In this document: piece by piece, positions 35,128 through 44,148 of the stretch
Layout of the letters: each line of letters begins with the position of its first letter
Numbering within the stretch: the first letter of the stretch is position 1
From: Pseudanabaena sp. Chao 1811
Lineage (GTDB): Bacteria > Cyanobacteriota > Cyanobacteriia > Pseudanabaenales > Pseudanabaenaceae
DNA: 64,000 bases
Assembly: GCF_027942295.1 (NCBI RefSeq)
Contig: NZ_CP101416.1
Span: 3,582,501-3,646,500 of the forward strand
Reading direction: 5' to 3'
Position numbers and translations under genes: made by a program
The notes under the pieces: generated by a model
Databases searched by the model: none
Seen by the model: the letters and a program-made list of their open reading frames with translations, nothing else
Told to the model about the DNA's origin: nothing

Positions 35128-36504
35128 ATGAATTTGACCGCAGGACAGAAACTTTATGCTGCTTTAGAAATTGATACAAGGCTTGTTCCTCTCGATCGCC
35201 TTAATGCTTATAATGCGATCGCCTATTTCTTGACCGTTGAGGATGAGCCACCAGAGCAAGCAAAAAATCTCGAAAGAGTGGATCGCTATTTACAAGCTTT
35301 TCATCATCTTTGCGAAATGTCAGAATGGCAAAAGGCAGGACAGATTCTATCATTTTGCCCAATATCAAAGGAATTACACGATCAGTTAAGAATTTGGGGA
35401 TACTATCGAGAACAGATTGGGCTATATCAAGATCTTTTGGGAAAGGTAAGTCCAGAGCAAGATTTGGTCTGTCTGAATGGATTGGGACGAGCTTTTTATA
35501 ATCTCAGTGATTTTGATAAATCTTGGGGTTATTATCAACAGCAACTACAACTCTCTCGTCAAGTCAATAACCGCAAAACAGAAGCACAAGCGATCGGTGG
35601 TTTGGGTGATATCCAACATATGAGACAGAATTATTCTGAGGCGATCGCCTTGTTTCAGCAACAGTTAGATATTGCTCGTAAAATAGGCGATCGAAAACAA
35701 GAAGGTTATGCTTTGACTAGTTTGGGATGTGCTCTATATAATTTTGGGCTGACTCGAAACAAACAAAATTATCATCAAAACGGATTGAATTATCTGCAAG
35801 AATCGTTAGGGATTGCTCAAGAACTTCAAGATCCAGAAATGGAAAGCTTCTGTCTTACCAATGTTAGAAGAGCATATTTTGATCGTGGTCAATACGATCA
35901 AGTATTGATATTTATCCAACAGCAACTGGATATTTGCGACAAAACCAATGATAAGCGTGGTAGATACTTTGCCTTAGAAGATTTGGGTCAATGCTACAGT
36001 ATGCTCAGAAAATATGATCAAGCTCTTTGCTATGCTAAAGAAGCTTTGAGTATTGTCCGTGAATTTGGTGATAAGTTTTACGAGAGCTGCACTCTCAATA
36101 ACTTGGGTGTAATTTATTGTTATAAATTGCATCGCTATCAGGAAGCTCTTTCATACTTTGAGAAATCATTGGAGATATTACAGAAAACTGATAGTCAAGA
36201 ACGAATTGCCTTAATTGTAGTGAATATATTCAATTGTCATTGTTTTCTAAAAAATAAAGAGCAATCAGATTTCTATCTCAATAGGGCTAAGTTGTTTATG
36301 GCAAAATCCGATTCTTTAGAAGATAAGGGACTAGTGACAATGGCGATCGCCAATGCCTATTGGGGACGTAATGAGTTTTGGTACAAGGCATGGGGAATTG
36401 TTTTAGTGATCAAAGGTCTTCTCATGATGCCCCCTTGGCGTAGTGTTAATGGAAGGCTTGCAATGGAAGTAACAATTAAACAAATATTTGGCTTAGCAAA
36501 TTAG
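35128..36504 (+). CDS. TPR protein, probable sensor partner of the STAND ATPase
   Basis: The 458-residue protein has at least six tetratricopeptide repeats between about 110 and 370 (for example GLGRAFYNLSDFDKSWGYYQ and NLGVIYCYKLHRYQEALSYF). It starts 9 bp after the ATPase stop, so the pair is one transcription unit. The C-terminal 60 residues are hydrophobic and poorly TPR-like. Together the two proteins have the content of one STAND-TPR regulator such as MalT-like proteins, split in two. Confidence 0.8.
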   Translation: MNLTAGQKLYAALEIDTRLVPLDRLNAYNAIAYFLTVEDEPPEQAKNLERVDRYLQAFHHLCEMSEWQKAGQILSFCPISKELHDQLRIWGYYREQIGLYQDLLGKVSPEQDLVCLNGLGRAFYNLSDFDKSWGYYQQQLQLSRQVNNRKTEAQAIGGLGDIQHMRQNYSEAIALFQQQLDIARKIGDRKQEGYALTSLGCALYNFGLTRNKQNYHQNGLNYLQESLGIAQELQDPEMESFCLTNVRRAYFDRGQYDQVLIFIQQQLDICDKTNDKRGRYFALEDLGQCYSMLRKYDQALCYAKEALSIVREFGDKFYESCTLNNLGVIYCYKLHRYQEALSYFEKSLEILQKTDSQERIALIVVNIFNCHCFLKNKEQSDFYLNRAKLFMAKSDSLEDKGLVTMAIANAYWGRNEFWYKAWGIVLVIKGLLMMPPWRSVNGRLAMEVTIKQIFGLAN

Positions 36505-36533
36505 ATAATCCTAAAAAAGAAAGGATTTATTGT

Positions 36534-36572
36534 GGTGAGGATGGGCGGCGCGAAGCGCCGCCCATCCTCACC
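36534..36572. repeat. 18-bp perfect GC-rich hairpin, GAA loop
   Basis: The arm GGTGAGGATGGGCGGCGC and complement surround GAA. It lies between convergent genes and shares the GGCGC-GAA-GCGCC core with other hairpins of the window. Confidence 0.65.
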
Positions 36573-36630
36573 TATTAAGTGAAATTAAAACTACTAATTT
36601 TGCAAAATATTGATGGAATATATCTATGGT

Positions 36631-37812
36631 TTAAGTGATTTCCTTCACGATCGCTTTACCAATTTCTAAGGAAGAAGTAGCTGCGGGAGATGGGGCATTA
36701 CAAATATGGACAGAATTTCGATCTTTAATGATTAAAAAATCATCAACTAATTGTCCATTCGGTTTGAGGGCTTGGGCACGTACACCTGAATGCGTTGGGA
36801 CTAAATCCTCTGCTTTTACTTCAGGAATTAGTTGCTGAAGACTATGGACAAATGCAGCTTTACTAAAAGAACGAATGATTTCTTGAATACCATCTCTCGA
36901 ATACTTTGATGCTAGCTTCCAAAATCCAGAATAGGAAAAAATTTCGGCAGCATCTTGAAAATCAAAATCCATTTTTTGATATCCCTCACGTTTGAGGCTA
37001 AGGACGGCATTTGGTCCAGCATGGACAGTACCATCAATCATTTTGGTAAAATGAACACCTAAAAAAGGAAAATTAGGATTAGGAACAGGATAAATAAGAG
37101 TTTTTACTAAGTAGCGCTTTTCTGGCTTTAACTCGTAATATTCGCCACGAAAAGGAATAATTTGTGCCTGTGGATCAACATGATCTAATTTGGCTAGGCG
37201 ATCGCTTTGTAGTCCACCACAATTGATCAGCATTCGAGTTACAAAAGTTCCTGCATTTGTAACAATCTCTTTGCCTCCAGAAATATCTCTGATCTGTGTA
37301 ACTTGAGCATTGAGTAAGATTTCAGCCCCTTTATCCTGAATTAGTTCGACTAGCTTGGTACATACTTGGCGGTAGTTGACAATCCCTGTAGAAAATACAC
37401 GTAGCCCCGCAACACAATTTACATAGGGTTCAATTTCTCTAACTTCTTCAGCACTGATTTTTGTTACTTTAAGTCCATTGGCAAGACCCCGTTGATACAG
37501 ATTTTCAAGTAACTGCAACTCTTGGGGATGGGTCGCGACAATTACCTTGCCACATATTTCGTGAGCAATATCATATTTCTGGCAAAACGCCGTCATAGAG
37601 GTATTACCATCACGACAGAATTTAGCTTTAAAACTATCTGGTTTATAGTAAATACCAGAATGAATCACCCCGCTATTATTGCCTGTTTGGTGTAGCGACC
37701 ATTGGTTTTCTTTTTCTAAAATCAACAGTTTGGCATGAGGATGTTGCTGACTCAAAGTCATTGCCGTTGCAAGACCAACAATTCCACCACCTATAATAAT
37801 GAAGTCATACAT
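36631..37812 (-). CDS. lhgO: L-2-hydroxyglutarate oxidase
   Basis: This 393-residue FAD enzyme has the dinucleotide motif IIGGGIVGLATAMTL at residues 5-19, the family signature NNSGVIHSGIYY and the C-terminal PSPAATSSLEIGKAI that closes the FAD site. It oxidises L-2-hydroxyglutarate to 2-oxoglutarate, a metabolite-repair reaction that passes electrons to quinone or oxygen. Glycerol-3-phosphate dehydrogenase-like DAO-fold enzymes are the alternative, but the signature favours LhgO. Monocistronic. Confidence 0.88.
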   Translation of the reverse strand: MYDFIIIGGGIVGLATAMTLSQQHPHAKLLILEKENQWSLHQTGNNSGVIHSGIYYKPDSFKAKFCRDGNTSMTAFCQKYDIAHEICGKVIVATHPQELQLLENLYQRGLANGLKVTKISAEEVREIEPYVNCVAGLRVFSTGIVNYRQVCTKLVELIQDKGAEILLNAQVTQIRDISGGKEIVTNAGTFVTRMLINCGGLQSDRLAKLDHVDPQAQIIPFRGEYYELKPEKRYLVKTLIYPVPNPNFPFLGVHFTKMIDGTVHAGPNAVLSLKREGYQKMDFDFQDAAEIFSYSGFWKLASKYSRDGIQEIIRSFSKAAFVHSLQQLIPEVKAEDLVPTHSGVRAQALKPNGQLVDDFLIIKDRNSVHICNAPSPAATSSLEIGKAIVKEIT

Positions 37813-37850
37813 GATACATTCCTCTTTGCTTAGTCTTGTGTTGCCTTAGC

Positions 37851-37920
37851 CATTTAAGTAGCTAAAAGCTGTGACGTACGCTGCGCGTGCGCCACAGCTT
37901 TTGATTCTGCTACTTAAATG
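37851..37920. repeat. Imperfect nested hairpin
   Basis: The outer arms CATTTAAGTAGC and complement enclose inner arms AAAAGCTGTG and complement around a GCGCGTGCGC centre. It is related to the hairpin at 32328-32382. It lies upstream of lhgO, so it is not that gene's terminator. Confidence 0.6.
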
Positions 37921-38057
37921 CTATTAAACGATTAACTACAGGCTAATTTCTTTCAAATTAATGTCTTTCAAAACTTTACCTTTAAGCGTTACCAACAAAC
38001 TCAGCATTATGACAGAGTGATCCATTTTAGGTTTTTAGGAGTTGATTAGGAGTAACA

Positions 38058-38678
38058 ATGATTCGATATTTGCCCCTTGTTGTGGGGATAGTGGGTGGAT
38101 TGGCGCTATTAGCTAATCGGATGGTGACGGCAAATCTTACCTCTAGTCAGTCACGGGCTGATGCCTTGGGAATTTTATTAAGCGCAGTTTTGATTTTGAT
38201 TGGTTTGCTATGGCAGCAAGTACAACCAAAACCACCCGATGCCGTAACTTTAGTAGGGGAAGAAGGTTTTGAAATTGAAGAAAAGTTGTCAGAGGCAGTT
38301 AAGACAGAATTAGCTTGGGCTTCGCATATTTTGCTAACTAACACAGTTACCAAAGTGGTCACTGTTTATTACGATCGCCAAACTATCCTCCGTAGAGGGA
38401 TTTTAGGCAAAAGCAAACAAGTCAATATTGGCACGATCGCGCAAAGGGTGATGAAAACCCAAAAGCCTGTATATCTGGTCAAATTAGAGCTTTATCCTGG
38501 ACGAGTGGAGTTTGACTATTTACCCGAAAATACTCAGGGCGTAATCGTGCAACCTCTGGGCGAAAAAGGAGTCATGGTATTAGGCGCTAATGCCCCCCGT
38601 AGTTATACAAAACAGGATGAAAATTGGGTAACAGCGATCGCCGATAAACTTGCTTACAATCTCGACAAATCTCAGTAG
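38058..38678 (+). CDS. Cofactor assembly of complex C subunit B (CCB2/CCB4-like)
   Basis: The 206-residue protein has two N-terminal membrane helices (about 5-22 and 35-52) followed by a soluble domain with VYYDRQTILRRGILG and GVIVQPLGEKGVMVLGANAPR. This matches the CCB2/CCB4 family, which attaches haem c(n) to cytochrome b6 of the b6f complex. It runs in the same direction as the next two genes with short gaps. Confidence 0.85.
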   Translation: MIRYLPLVVGIVGGLALLANRMVTANLTSSQSRADALGILLSAVLILIGLLWQQVQPKPPDAVTLVGEEGFEIEEKLSEAVKTELAWASHILLTNTVTKVVTVYYDRQTILRRGILGKSKQVNIGTIAQRVMKTQKPVYLVKLELYPGRVEFDYLPENTQGVIVQPLGEKGVMVLGANAPRSYTKQDENWVTAIADKLAYNLDKSQ

Positions 38679-38729
38679 TTGGGTTAGTTTGCAACAATCC
38701 AACATAAACACCATCTACTTACTACAACC

Positions 38730-39359
38730 ATGCTAAATCGTATTTTTGCAACCATTACCATTTCTGCATTACTGACAACTGCGGCACTACTGCCATCATT
38801 AAGCTTAAATAAGGCGATCGCTCAAGTTCCGCAAGAGAGTAGTGAAACAAAGAAGCCAACCGAATCAGTCTCACCTGTAATTTCATCAGAAAAGCGTGAA
38901 TTGATTAAAGAACTGTTGGAAATTACTGAATCAAGTAAAAATGCCAACCAAATTATGGACGCGATGGTACGGGCAGAATTACCAAAGCTAGTATCAACAA
39001 TTTTGAAAACCGTACCTGCTCTAGGTAATGATCGCCCCGAAGTACAGAAACAATTTAATGACATCGTGTCGCGGATGGCGATCAAATATCGCGATCGCGT
39101 ACTGAAAAAGATTGATCTCAATCAGTTGGTGGAGCAAGTTTCCTATCCTATCTATGACAAGTATTTTACGGAGTCAGAACTGCGCGATATCATTGGTTTT
39201 TACAAATCCTCAACAGGTAAAAAAGCAATTAGTGTCTTGCCACAGATTGCAGTTGATTCGATGAGCCGCACTAACGATATCCTGTTGCCCAAACTATCAA
39301 GCATCATGACCGAAATCATTACTGAAGAGCTATTGAACGCTTTACCAAAGGCAAAGTGA
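38730..39359 (+). CDS. DUF2059 domain secreted protein
   Basis: The 209-residue protein has a signal peptide (MLNRIFATITISALLTTAAL...AIAQ). The DUF2059 core spans about 130-190 (YPIYDKYFTESELRDIIGFY, STGKKAISVLPQI). It is probably periplasmic; no function is known for the family. It follows the complex C assembly gene by 51 bp and may be co-transcribed. Confidence 0.85.
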   Translation: MLNRIFATITISALLTTAALLPSLSLNKAIAQVPQESSETKKPTESVSPVISSEKRELIKELLEITESSKNANQIMDAMVRAELPKLVSTILKTVPALGNDRPEVQKQFNDIVSRMAIKYRDRVLKKIDLNQLVEQVSYPIYDKYFTESELRDIIGFYKSSTGKKAISVLPQIAVDSMSRTNDILLPKLSSIMTEIITEELLNALPKAK

Positions 39360-39491
39360 ACTTTGTAAACCTACTTTGTATGTCTGAACCAATTCAATTT
39401 ACGCTTATACTGTAATGCTGACGGCGTTTACTCGCCTTCGCAATTTTTTAACCTTTAAACCTATTTCAACCGTTACATTCAGCAAATACGC

Positions 39492-40013
39492 ATGGCAATT
39501 TTAGATCGGCAAGGTCGTTTATTTGGCAAATTTAGCATTTTGGACATCGGCGCGATCGCCACAATCCTGATCGTCCTCATCGGCTTATTCGTTGTCCCCG
39601 GTAATAGCGGCAGTTCGATCGCCCAAATGTTATCTGCCGAAAACAAAACTGTCCAAGTAGACATGAATGTACGTGGTTTGAGTGCAACTAATCCCCAAAA
39701 TCTGATCAAGATTGGCGACAAAGTAAATATCATCATTCGTAACCAGCCACGGGGCGAAGTCACCATTAAAAAAGTCAGCATCTCCACCCCTCAAGTTGTT
39801 GCCGCCAAAGCCGATGGTTCTCCAGTTTTATTTGATGATCCCCGTGCGGTGTCCACATCCCAGTCTGACCTAGCCCTCACCCTTGAAGCTACCGCTAGAG
39901 TCACCAATGATGGTGTTGTATTTGGTAATGAAAAGGTCAAGGTTGGCACATCCATTGATATTGAAGGCCCCAAATATTTGATTCGTGGTAGCGCAATGGC
40001 AGTAAGGTATTGA
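39492..40013 (+). CDS. DUF4330 domain membrane-anchored protein
   Basis: The 173-residue protein has one N-terminal membrane helix (about 18-38) after the typical LDRQGRLFGKFSILDIGA start of DUF4330, then a soluble beta-rich domain that ends GPKYLIRGSAMAVRY. The family is common in cyanobacteria and of unknown role. It lies between DUF2059 and the kinase gene on the same strand. Confidence 0.85.
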   Translation: MAILDRQGRLFGKFSILDIGAIATILIVLIGLFVVPGNSGSSIAQMLSAENKTVQVDMNVRGLSATNPQNLIKIGDKVNIIIRNQPRGEVTIKKVSISTPQVVAAKADGSPVLFDDPRAVSTSQSDLALTLEATARVTNDGVVFGNEKVKVGTSIDIEGPKYLIRGSAMAVRY

Positions 40014-40059
40014 TTTTTTAATTACGAATTACGAATTACCGATTACTAATTACATAACA

Positions 40060-41811
40060 ATGCAACCCCCATTCCCCCAAGGTTTTGTTCTTAAAGGTCG
40101 CTATGCTATCCGCTCAACGATTGGACAGGGTGGTATGGGGCGCACTTATCTAGCGCAAGACCTAGAGCGCTTTAACGAAACCTGTGTTCTCAAAGAATTT
40201 ATTCCTCCCCAAGATTCCCTAGAGGTATCCGAAAAAGCGAAGGAATTGTTTCGGCGTGAAGCTACGGTACTATATCAAATTCGCCATCCCCAAGTACCAG
40301 AGTTTCGCGCTACCTTTGAGTCAGAGGGAAGGCTACTCCTAGTTCAAGACTATGTAGAAGGTAAAAATTATCGCAATTTGCTCCTTGAGCGATTAAAAGC
40401 AGGTCAAACCTTTTCCGAAAATGAAATTTTTGCCTTGATGCAGCAGCTTTTGCCAGTGTTGAGCTATCTGCATAGTCACAACATCATTCACCGCGATATT
40501 TCTCCTGAAAACCTGATGTTGCGATCGCAGGACAATTTACCTGTGCTAATTGATTTTGGCGTTGTCCAAGAAACTAATGCCAAACTCAATTCCCAAATGG
40601 GTATACCTGCATCAACAGTGGCAGGTAAAGCAGGCTATGCACCACCAGAACAATTACAGTCGGGCAATGCCTATGCCAATAGCGATCTCTATGCCCTTGC
40701 GGTAACTTCCATCGTGTTAATGACGGGAAGGGAACCCTCAGAACTATTTGATAGCATCAATCTGGCGTGGAATTGGCAACAGTTTACCAATGTTAACCCT
40801 GCCTTTGCGAGAGTAATCAATCAAATGCTGAGCTACAAACCCACCAACCGCTATCGATCGGCAGATGAGGTGATGCAGGCTCTACAGGTTGCCCAAGCTT
40901 CTTTCTCAGGGGCAAAGACCTATGCAGTCGGGCGGGCAGTACCATCGAATGTTGCAGCGACAATTCCGCAAAGAACTGTAGTGGCGGGAGCAAATAACCG
41001 CAATCCTGCCAATTATGGAGCTAGCAACCCCAATCGCGTTAATGAATCTAGTAATGGTGGTGGTGTGAACTGGTTTGTCGGAGTTCTGATCATTTTAGTT
41101 GCAGGGATTGGCTCATGGGCAGTTACTTCCTTCTTTTTTAGTCGCAATCGTCTTACACCCAATCCGACGGAAACAGCAATTACTTCGCCAACTAGCGCCG
41201 CAAGCGATCCAACTGTTACTAATATCAAGCTTGATCTCAATGATAACGAAGGCATAAATCGCAAATCTATTAGCGATAAGATTGTGGCAGGTAAAATTGT
41301 GAATGTTCGCCTTACTGGAGAAAGAGACGACTTTTTGACCGTATCTCTTACCAATGGCGACAATTTGCAAATGACCATTGAAAGTGCAGATCAGGTCAGC
41401 TTAGATAATGCAGCTAAAGATAATAAAACAGGGTATTGGGAAGGTAAATTGCCCAAATCTGGAACTTACTACATCAAGATCAAAACTACTAGCTCTCAAG
41501 AAACTACCTACAATCTAGAGGTAACTCGCAAAGTTACCCCTAAACCACAACCAACACCAACCAAAACGCCCACATCAACACCTACAGTCAAACCTAGCGC
41601 CACAGCTACACCTACAGAATCACCCACAATTAGCCCATCAGCTGATCCTTCCAATAGTCCTAGAGCTACGGAATCCCCAAGATTCCCTCCTTCACCCACT
41701 CCTAGTTCTACTGAACCAACGCGATCGCCATCGCCAGTTCCTAATCCTATCGAACCCGCACCCGAACCACGGCAACCCATCTCTACCCCTAAAAATCCCA
41801 ATACTTTTTAG
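40060..41811 (+). CDS. Ser/Thr protein kinase with extracytoplasmic Pro/Thr-rich tail
   Basis: The protein has 583 residues. The kinase domain spans about 14-275 with Gly-loop IGQGGMGRTYLAQD, HRDISPENLM as the catalytic loop and DFGVVQE. The Lys usual after HRD-x is Ser here, a form common in cyanobacterial kinases. One membrane span lies at about 331-352. The outer part has a beta-domain (370-490) resembling bacterial pre-peptidase C-terminal folds (GTYYIKIKTTSSQETTYNLEV) and a tail of Pro/Thr/Ser repeats, probably linked to the cell wall or glycosylated. Confidence 0.9.
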   Translation: MQPPFPQGFVLKGRYAIRSTIGQGGMGRTYLAQDLERFNETCVLKEFIPPQDSLEVSEKAKELFRREATVLYQIRHPQVPEFRATFESEGRLLLVQDYVEGKNYRNLLLERLKAGQTFSENEIFALMQQLLPVLSYLHSHNIIHRDISPENLMLRSQDNLPVLIDFGVVQETNAKLNSQMGIPASTVAGKAGYAPPEQLQSGNAYANSDLYALAVTSIVLMTGREPSELFDSINLAWNWQQFTNVNPAFARVINQMLSYKPTNRYRSADEVMQALQVAQASFSGAKTYAVGRAVPSNVAATIPQRTVVAGANNRNPANYGASNPNRVNESSNGGGVNWFVGVLIILVAGIGSWAVTSFFFSRNRLTPNPTETAITSPTSAASDPTVTNIKLDLNDNEGINRKSISDKIVAGKIVNVRLTGERDDFLTVSLTNGDNLQMTIESADQVSLDNAAKDNKTGYWEGKLPKSGTYYIKIKTTSSQETTYNLEVTRKVTPKPQPTPTKTPTSTPTVKPSATATPTESPTISPSADPSNSPRATESPRFPPSPTPSSTEPTRSPSPVPNPIEPAPEPRQPISTPKNPNTF

Positions 41812-41823
41812 TTCTACCCCCTT

Positions 41824-41882
41824 CCCAGTGAAAGATTAGACATTGCGGCGCTTCGCGCCGCAATGTCTAATCTTTCACTGGG
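41824..41882. repeat. 27-bp perfect hairpin with CTTCG loop
   Basis: Arms 41824-41850 and 41856-41882 are exact complements (CCCAGTGAAAGATTAGACAT...). The GCGGCG-CTTCG-CGCCGC centre is shared with hairpins at 6637 and 44070. It could end kinase transcription, though no T-run follows. Confidence 0.75.
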
Positions 41883-41909
41883 CTAATCATTTAGCACTAC
41901 CTTAAATTC

Positions 41910-42347
41910 ATGCAAACCGTAGAAATTAAATTCCAAAAGCTACATCCTGATGCACAGGTTCCCAGCTATGCCCATATTGGCGATGCTGGGGCTGATGTCT
42001 ATTCCGTCGTTGAAGTCACTCTGCAACAAGGCGATCGCGCCGCTATTCCCACGGGTTTAGCCGTAGATATTCCCCTTGGTTATGAGATCCAAGTGCGCCC
42101 TAAAAGTGGATTAGCGCTCAAACATGGTATTGCCGTTCTTAATTCCCCTGGTACTGTTGATGCGGGCTATCGTGGCGAAATTCAAGTAATTGTGATTAAT
42201 TTGGGTAAGAAAGCCTATACCTTTGCTAAGGGACAAAAAATCGCTCAGTTGGTCTTGAAACCAGTAATTCAAGCTCAATATATCGAGGGAGAATTAGGAA
42301 CAAGCGATCGCGGATCTGGTGGATTTGGTAGTACAGGTCTAACTTAA
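41910..42347 (+). CDS. dut: Deoxyuridine 5'-triphosphate nucleotidohydrolase
   Basis: This 145-residue trimeric dUTPase has all five motifs: GDAGADVYS, RPKSGLA, GTVDAGYRGEI with the catalytic Asp and substrate Tyr, KGQKIAQLVL, and the C-terminal RGSGGFGSTG lid. It hydrolyses dUTP to dUMP, which keeps uracil out of DNA and feeds dTMP synthesis. Length is normal. It is likely monocistronic. Confidence 0.96.
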   Translation: MQTVEIKFQKLHPDAQVPSYAHIGDAGADVYSVVEVTLQQGDRAAIPTGLAVDIPLGYEIQVRPKSGLALKHGIAVLNSPGTVDAGYRGEIQVIVINLGKKAYTFAKGQKIAQLVLKPVIQAQYIEGELGTSDRGSGGFGSTGLT

Positions 42348-42430
42348 GTTTTTGCTAATTTTTACATGGTTCCCCCAGAATCAGGTAATTTAAGGGTCTA
42401 TGCTTCTGGATTTTTAAACGCAATTCTATG

Positions 42431-42476
42431 GCACAAATGAAGACAAGGGGCTTTAGCCCCTTGTCTTCATTTGTGC
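42431..42476. terminator. 22-bp perfect hairpin covering the pyrD stop
   Basis: Arms GCACAAATGAAGACAAGGGG... and complement flank TT. The right arm contains the last codons (AHK, stop) of pyrD, and the left arm is an inverted copy of them. The AGACAAGGGGCT core is shared with the hairpin at 20092. Confidence 0.7.
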
Positions 42477-43579
42477 GCTAAACCGATCGCTTGTTGAATG
42501 TTATCTAAACCATGAGCATCTAGGTTAGCTACTAAGCCTTGCAAAATCTGCTTAACGACTAAAGGTCCTTCATAAATTAAACCTGTGTAAACCTGCACGA
42601 TCGCCGCACCAGCCGTAATCTTTTGCCAAGCATCCTCTGCTGTAAAAATGCCGCCTACACCAATGATCGGCAAATTACCATTTGTGGTTTTCCAGATGAG
42701 ATTAATGACTGCCAAAGAGCGATCACGTACAGGCTGACCACTGATGCCGCCTGCCTCTTCAGTCACAGGTTTACCTGTCATTGACAGATGTGTAGTTGTG
42801 AGATTTTGGCGAGAAATCGTTGTATTCGTGGCGATGATTCCAGCCACACCATAGGACTGACTAGCTTTAACAACTTCGATAATGTCCGCGTCATTCAAGT
42901 CAGGGGCAATTTTTACGAGAATGGGTTTATTCGCACTATTAATTGGTTGTAATTCCGCCAGAATTCCGCATAACTGCTCAGTAGCTTGTAGATCCCGTAA
43001 ATTGGGCGTATTGGGTGAACTCACATTAACCACAAAGTAATCGCCGAACTCATAGAGCGATCGCAAACTTTCGGCATAGTCAAATTTCGCATCGGCAAGT
43101 TCGGTAACTTTGGACTTACCGAGATTAATACCGAGGGGAATGCTAAGTTTATGATTTGCTAAATAATTTTGGAGGTCGATCGCTGTAGCGGCTGCACCAC
43201 GATTATTGAAGCCCATGCGATTTAGTACGGCGCGATCGCTCGGTAAGCGAAATAATCTTGGTTGGGGGTTGCCTGACTGTCCCTTTGCAGTAATTGTCCC
43301 TACTTCTGCAAAACCAAAGCCTAGATTTTCCCATGCCCCGATCGCTTCAGCATTTTTATCAAAACCTGCGGCTAAACCTACAGGATTATCAAATTTTAAG
43401 TTCCATAGGGTTTGTGATAGCCGTGCATCGCTATAGTAAAAGGTGGACTTGGCGATCGCTTGGAGTATTGAGGATTCACTAATGCGACGACAAGAGGCGA
43501 TCGCTAGATGATGGGCAGCTTCAGGATTGAGCGAAAATAGAAGGGGACGTACCCCATATTGATAAGCAAGGTTTAGCAT
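42467..43579 (-). CDS. pyrD: Dihydroorotate dehydrogenase (quinone), class 2
   Basis: The 370-residue protein has the N-terminal membrane-associating helices of class 2 enzymes (YQYGVRPLLFSLNPEAAHHLA). The FMN barrel has GLAAGFDKNAEAI, NRMGFNNRGA, VNVSSPNTPNLRDLQ with the catalytic Ser, and VGGIFTAEDAW. It oxidises dihydroorotate to orotate in pyrimidine synthesis, with electrons to the quinone pool. Its C-terminal residues are coded inside a hairpin. Convergent with dut. Confidence 0.95.
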   Translation of the reverse strand: MLNLAYQYGVRPLLFSLNPEAAHHLAIASCRRISESSILQAIAKSTFYYSDARLSQTLWNLKFDNPVGLAAGFDKNAEAIGAWENLGFGFAEVGTITAKGQSGNPQPRLFRLPSDRAVLNRMGFNNRGAAATAIDLQNYLANHKLSIPLGINLGKSKVTELADAKFDYAESLRSLYEFGDYFVVNVSSPNTPNLRDLQATEQLCGILAELQPINSANKPILVKIAPDLNDADIIEVVKASQSYGVAGIIATNTTISRQNLTTTHLSMTGKPVTEEAGGISGQPVRDRSLAVINLIWKTTNGNLPIIGVGGIFTAEDAWQKITAGAAIVQVYTGLIYEGPLVVKQILQGLVANLDAHGLDNIQQAIGLAHK

Positions 43580-43668
43580 AGATTACGAGTTTCATCATTA
43601 GTATGTTCTGATTGACAAGACATACTAAATTTCACAATTAAATTTCATAGCAGAGAGTACATTTTCCT

Positions 43669-43902
43669 ATGGTATGGCAACTACTGACAGCACCGCTTGA
43701 TGGTTTACTCTGGATTGCAGAACAAATCGAAGAACGGGCAACTACAGAATTAGAAAAAACTGAAAATCTTCAAAAACGGCTTACCACTTTACAGCTTCGC
43801 TTCGATCTTGGTGATATTAGTGAAGAAGATTTTATGGCGCAGGAACAAGAGATTTTAGAAGCAATGGAAGCAGAAATGGATGAGAAAGAACAAGAGCAAT
43901 AA
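43669..43902 (+). CDS. gvpG: GvpG-like gas vesicle protein (solitary)
   Basis: The 77-residue acidic helical protein reads LLTAPLDGLLWIAEQIEERA, then LTTLQLRFDLGDISEEDFM and a Glu-rich end. This is the GvpG pattern. GvpG normally sits in gas-vesicle clusters with gvpA/C/N/J/K/F/L. None of those is in this window, so it is either a stray member or has been recruited to another role. It is divergent from pyrD. Confidence 0.82.
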   Translation: MVWQLLTAPLDGLLWIAEQIEERATTELEKTENLQKRLTTLQLRFDLGDISEEDFMAQEQEILEAMEAEMDEKEQEQ

Positions 43903-43935
43903 CATATAGCGTATACCAATCTAGTGAAGTAGATG

Positions 43936-43966
43936 GTTGTGTTCCCGCCGAAGGCGGGAACACAAC
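43936..43966. repeat. 14-bp perfect hairpin, GAA loop
   Basis: The arm GTTGTGTTCCCGCC and complement surround GAA, 34 bp after the gvpG-like stop. It could terminate that gene but has no T-run. Confidence 0.6.
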
Positions 43967-44027
43967 TAATTGCTCCCAGCTACCTATTACATGTGTTATT
44001 ACTTAACGAAACGTTAGTTCGGCGAAA

Positions 44028-44106
44028 GCGAAAAATGGTAAAAATCGCTAAGCGGTTTTTACCATTTTTCGCCATTTGCGCGGCGCTTCGCGCCGCGCAA
44101 ATGGCG
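44028..44106. repeat. Two abutting hairpins upstream of the pentapeptide gene
   Basis: The first (44028-44072) has 22-bp arms GCGAAAAATGGTAAAAATCG... with one mismatch. The second (44070-44106) has 16-bp perfect arms CGCCATTTGCGCGGCG around CTTCG. They form an open reading frame in phase with the pentapeptide gene, but that is likely incidental. Confidence 0.7.
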
Positions 44107-44148
44107 TTATATAACTCACGTCAACGCAATTTATCTCTTGAAAAACTT

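Noticed and set aside
41508-41801. Minus-strand frame rich in Gly and Val opposite the second kinase
   Set aside because: It is the antisense of the Pro/Thr-rich tail of the kinase and has no independent support.
43933-44148. N-terminal extension of the pentapeptide protein
   Set aside because: The extra codons are made up of three hairpin repeats and have no domain character; the ATG at 44149 gives the family's usual start.
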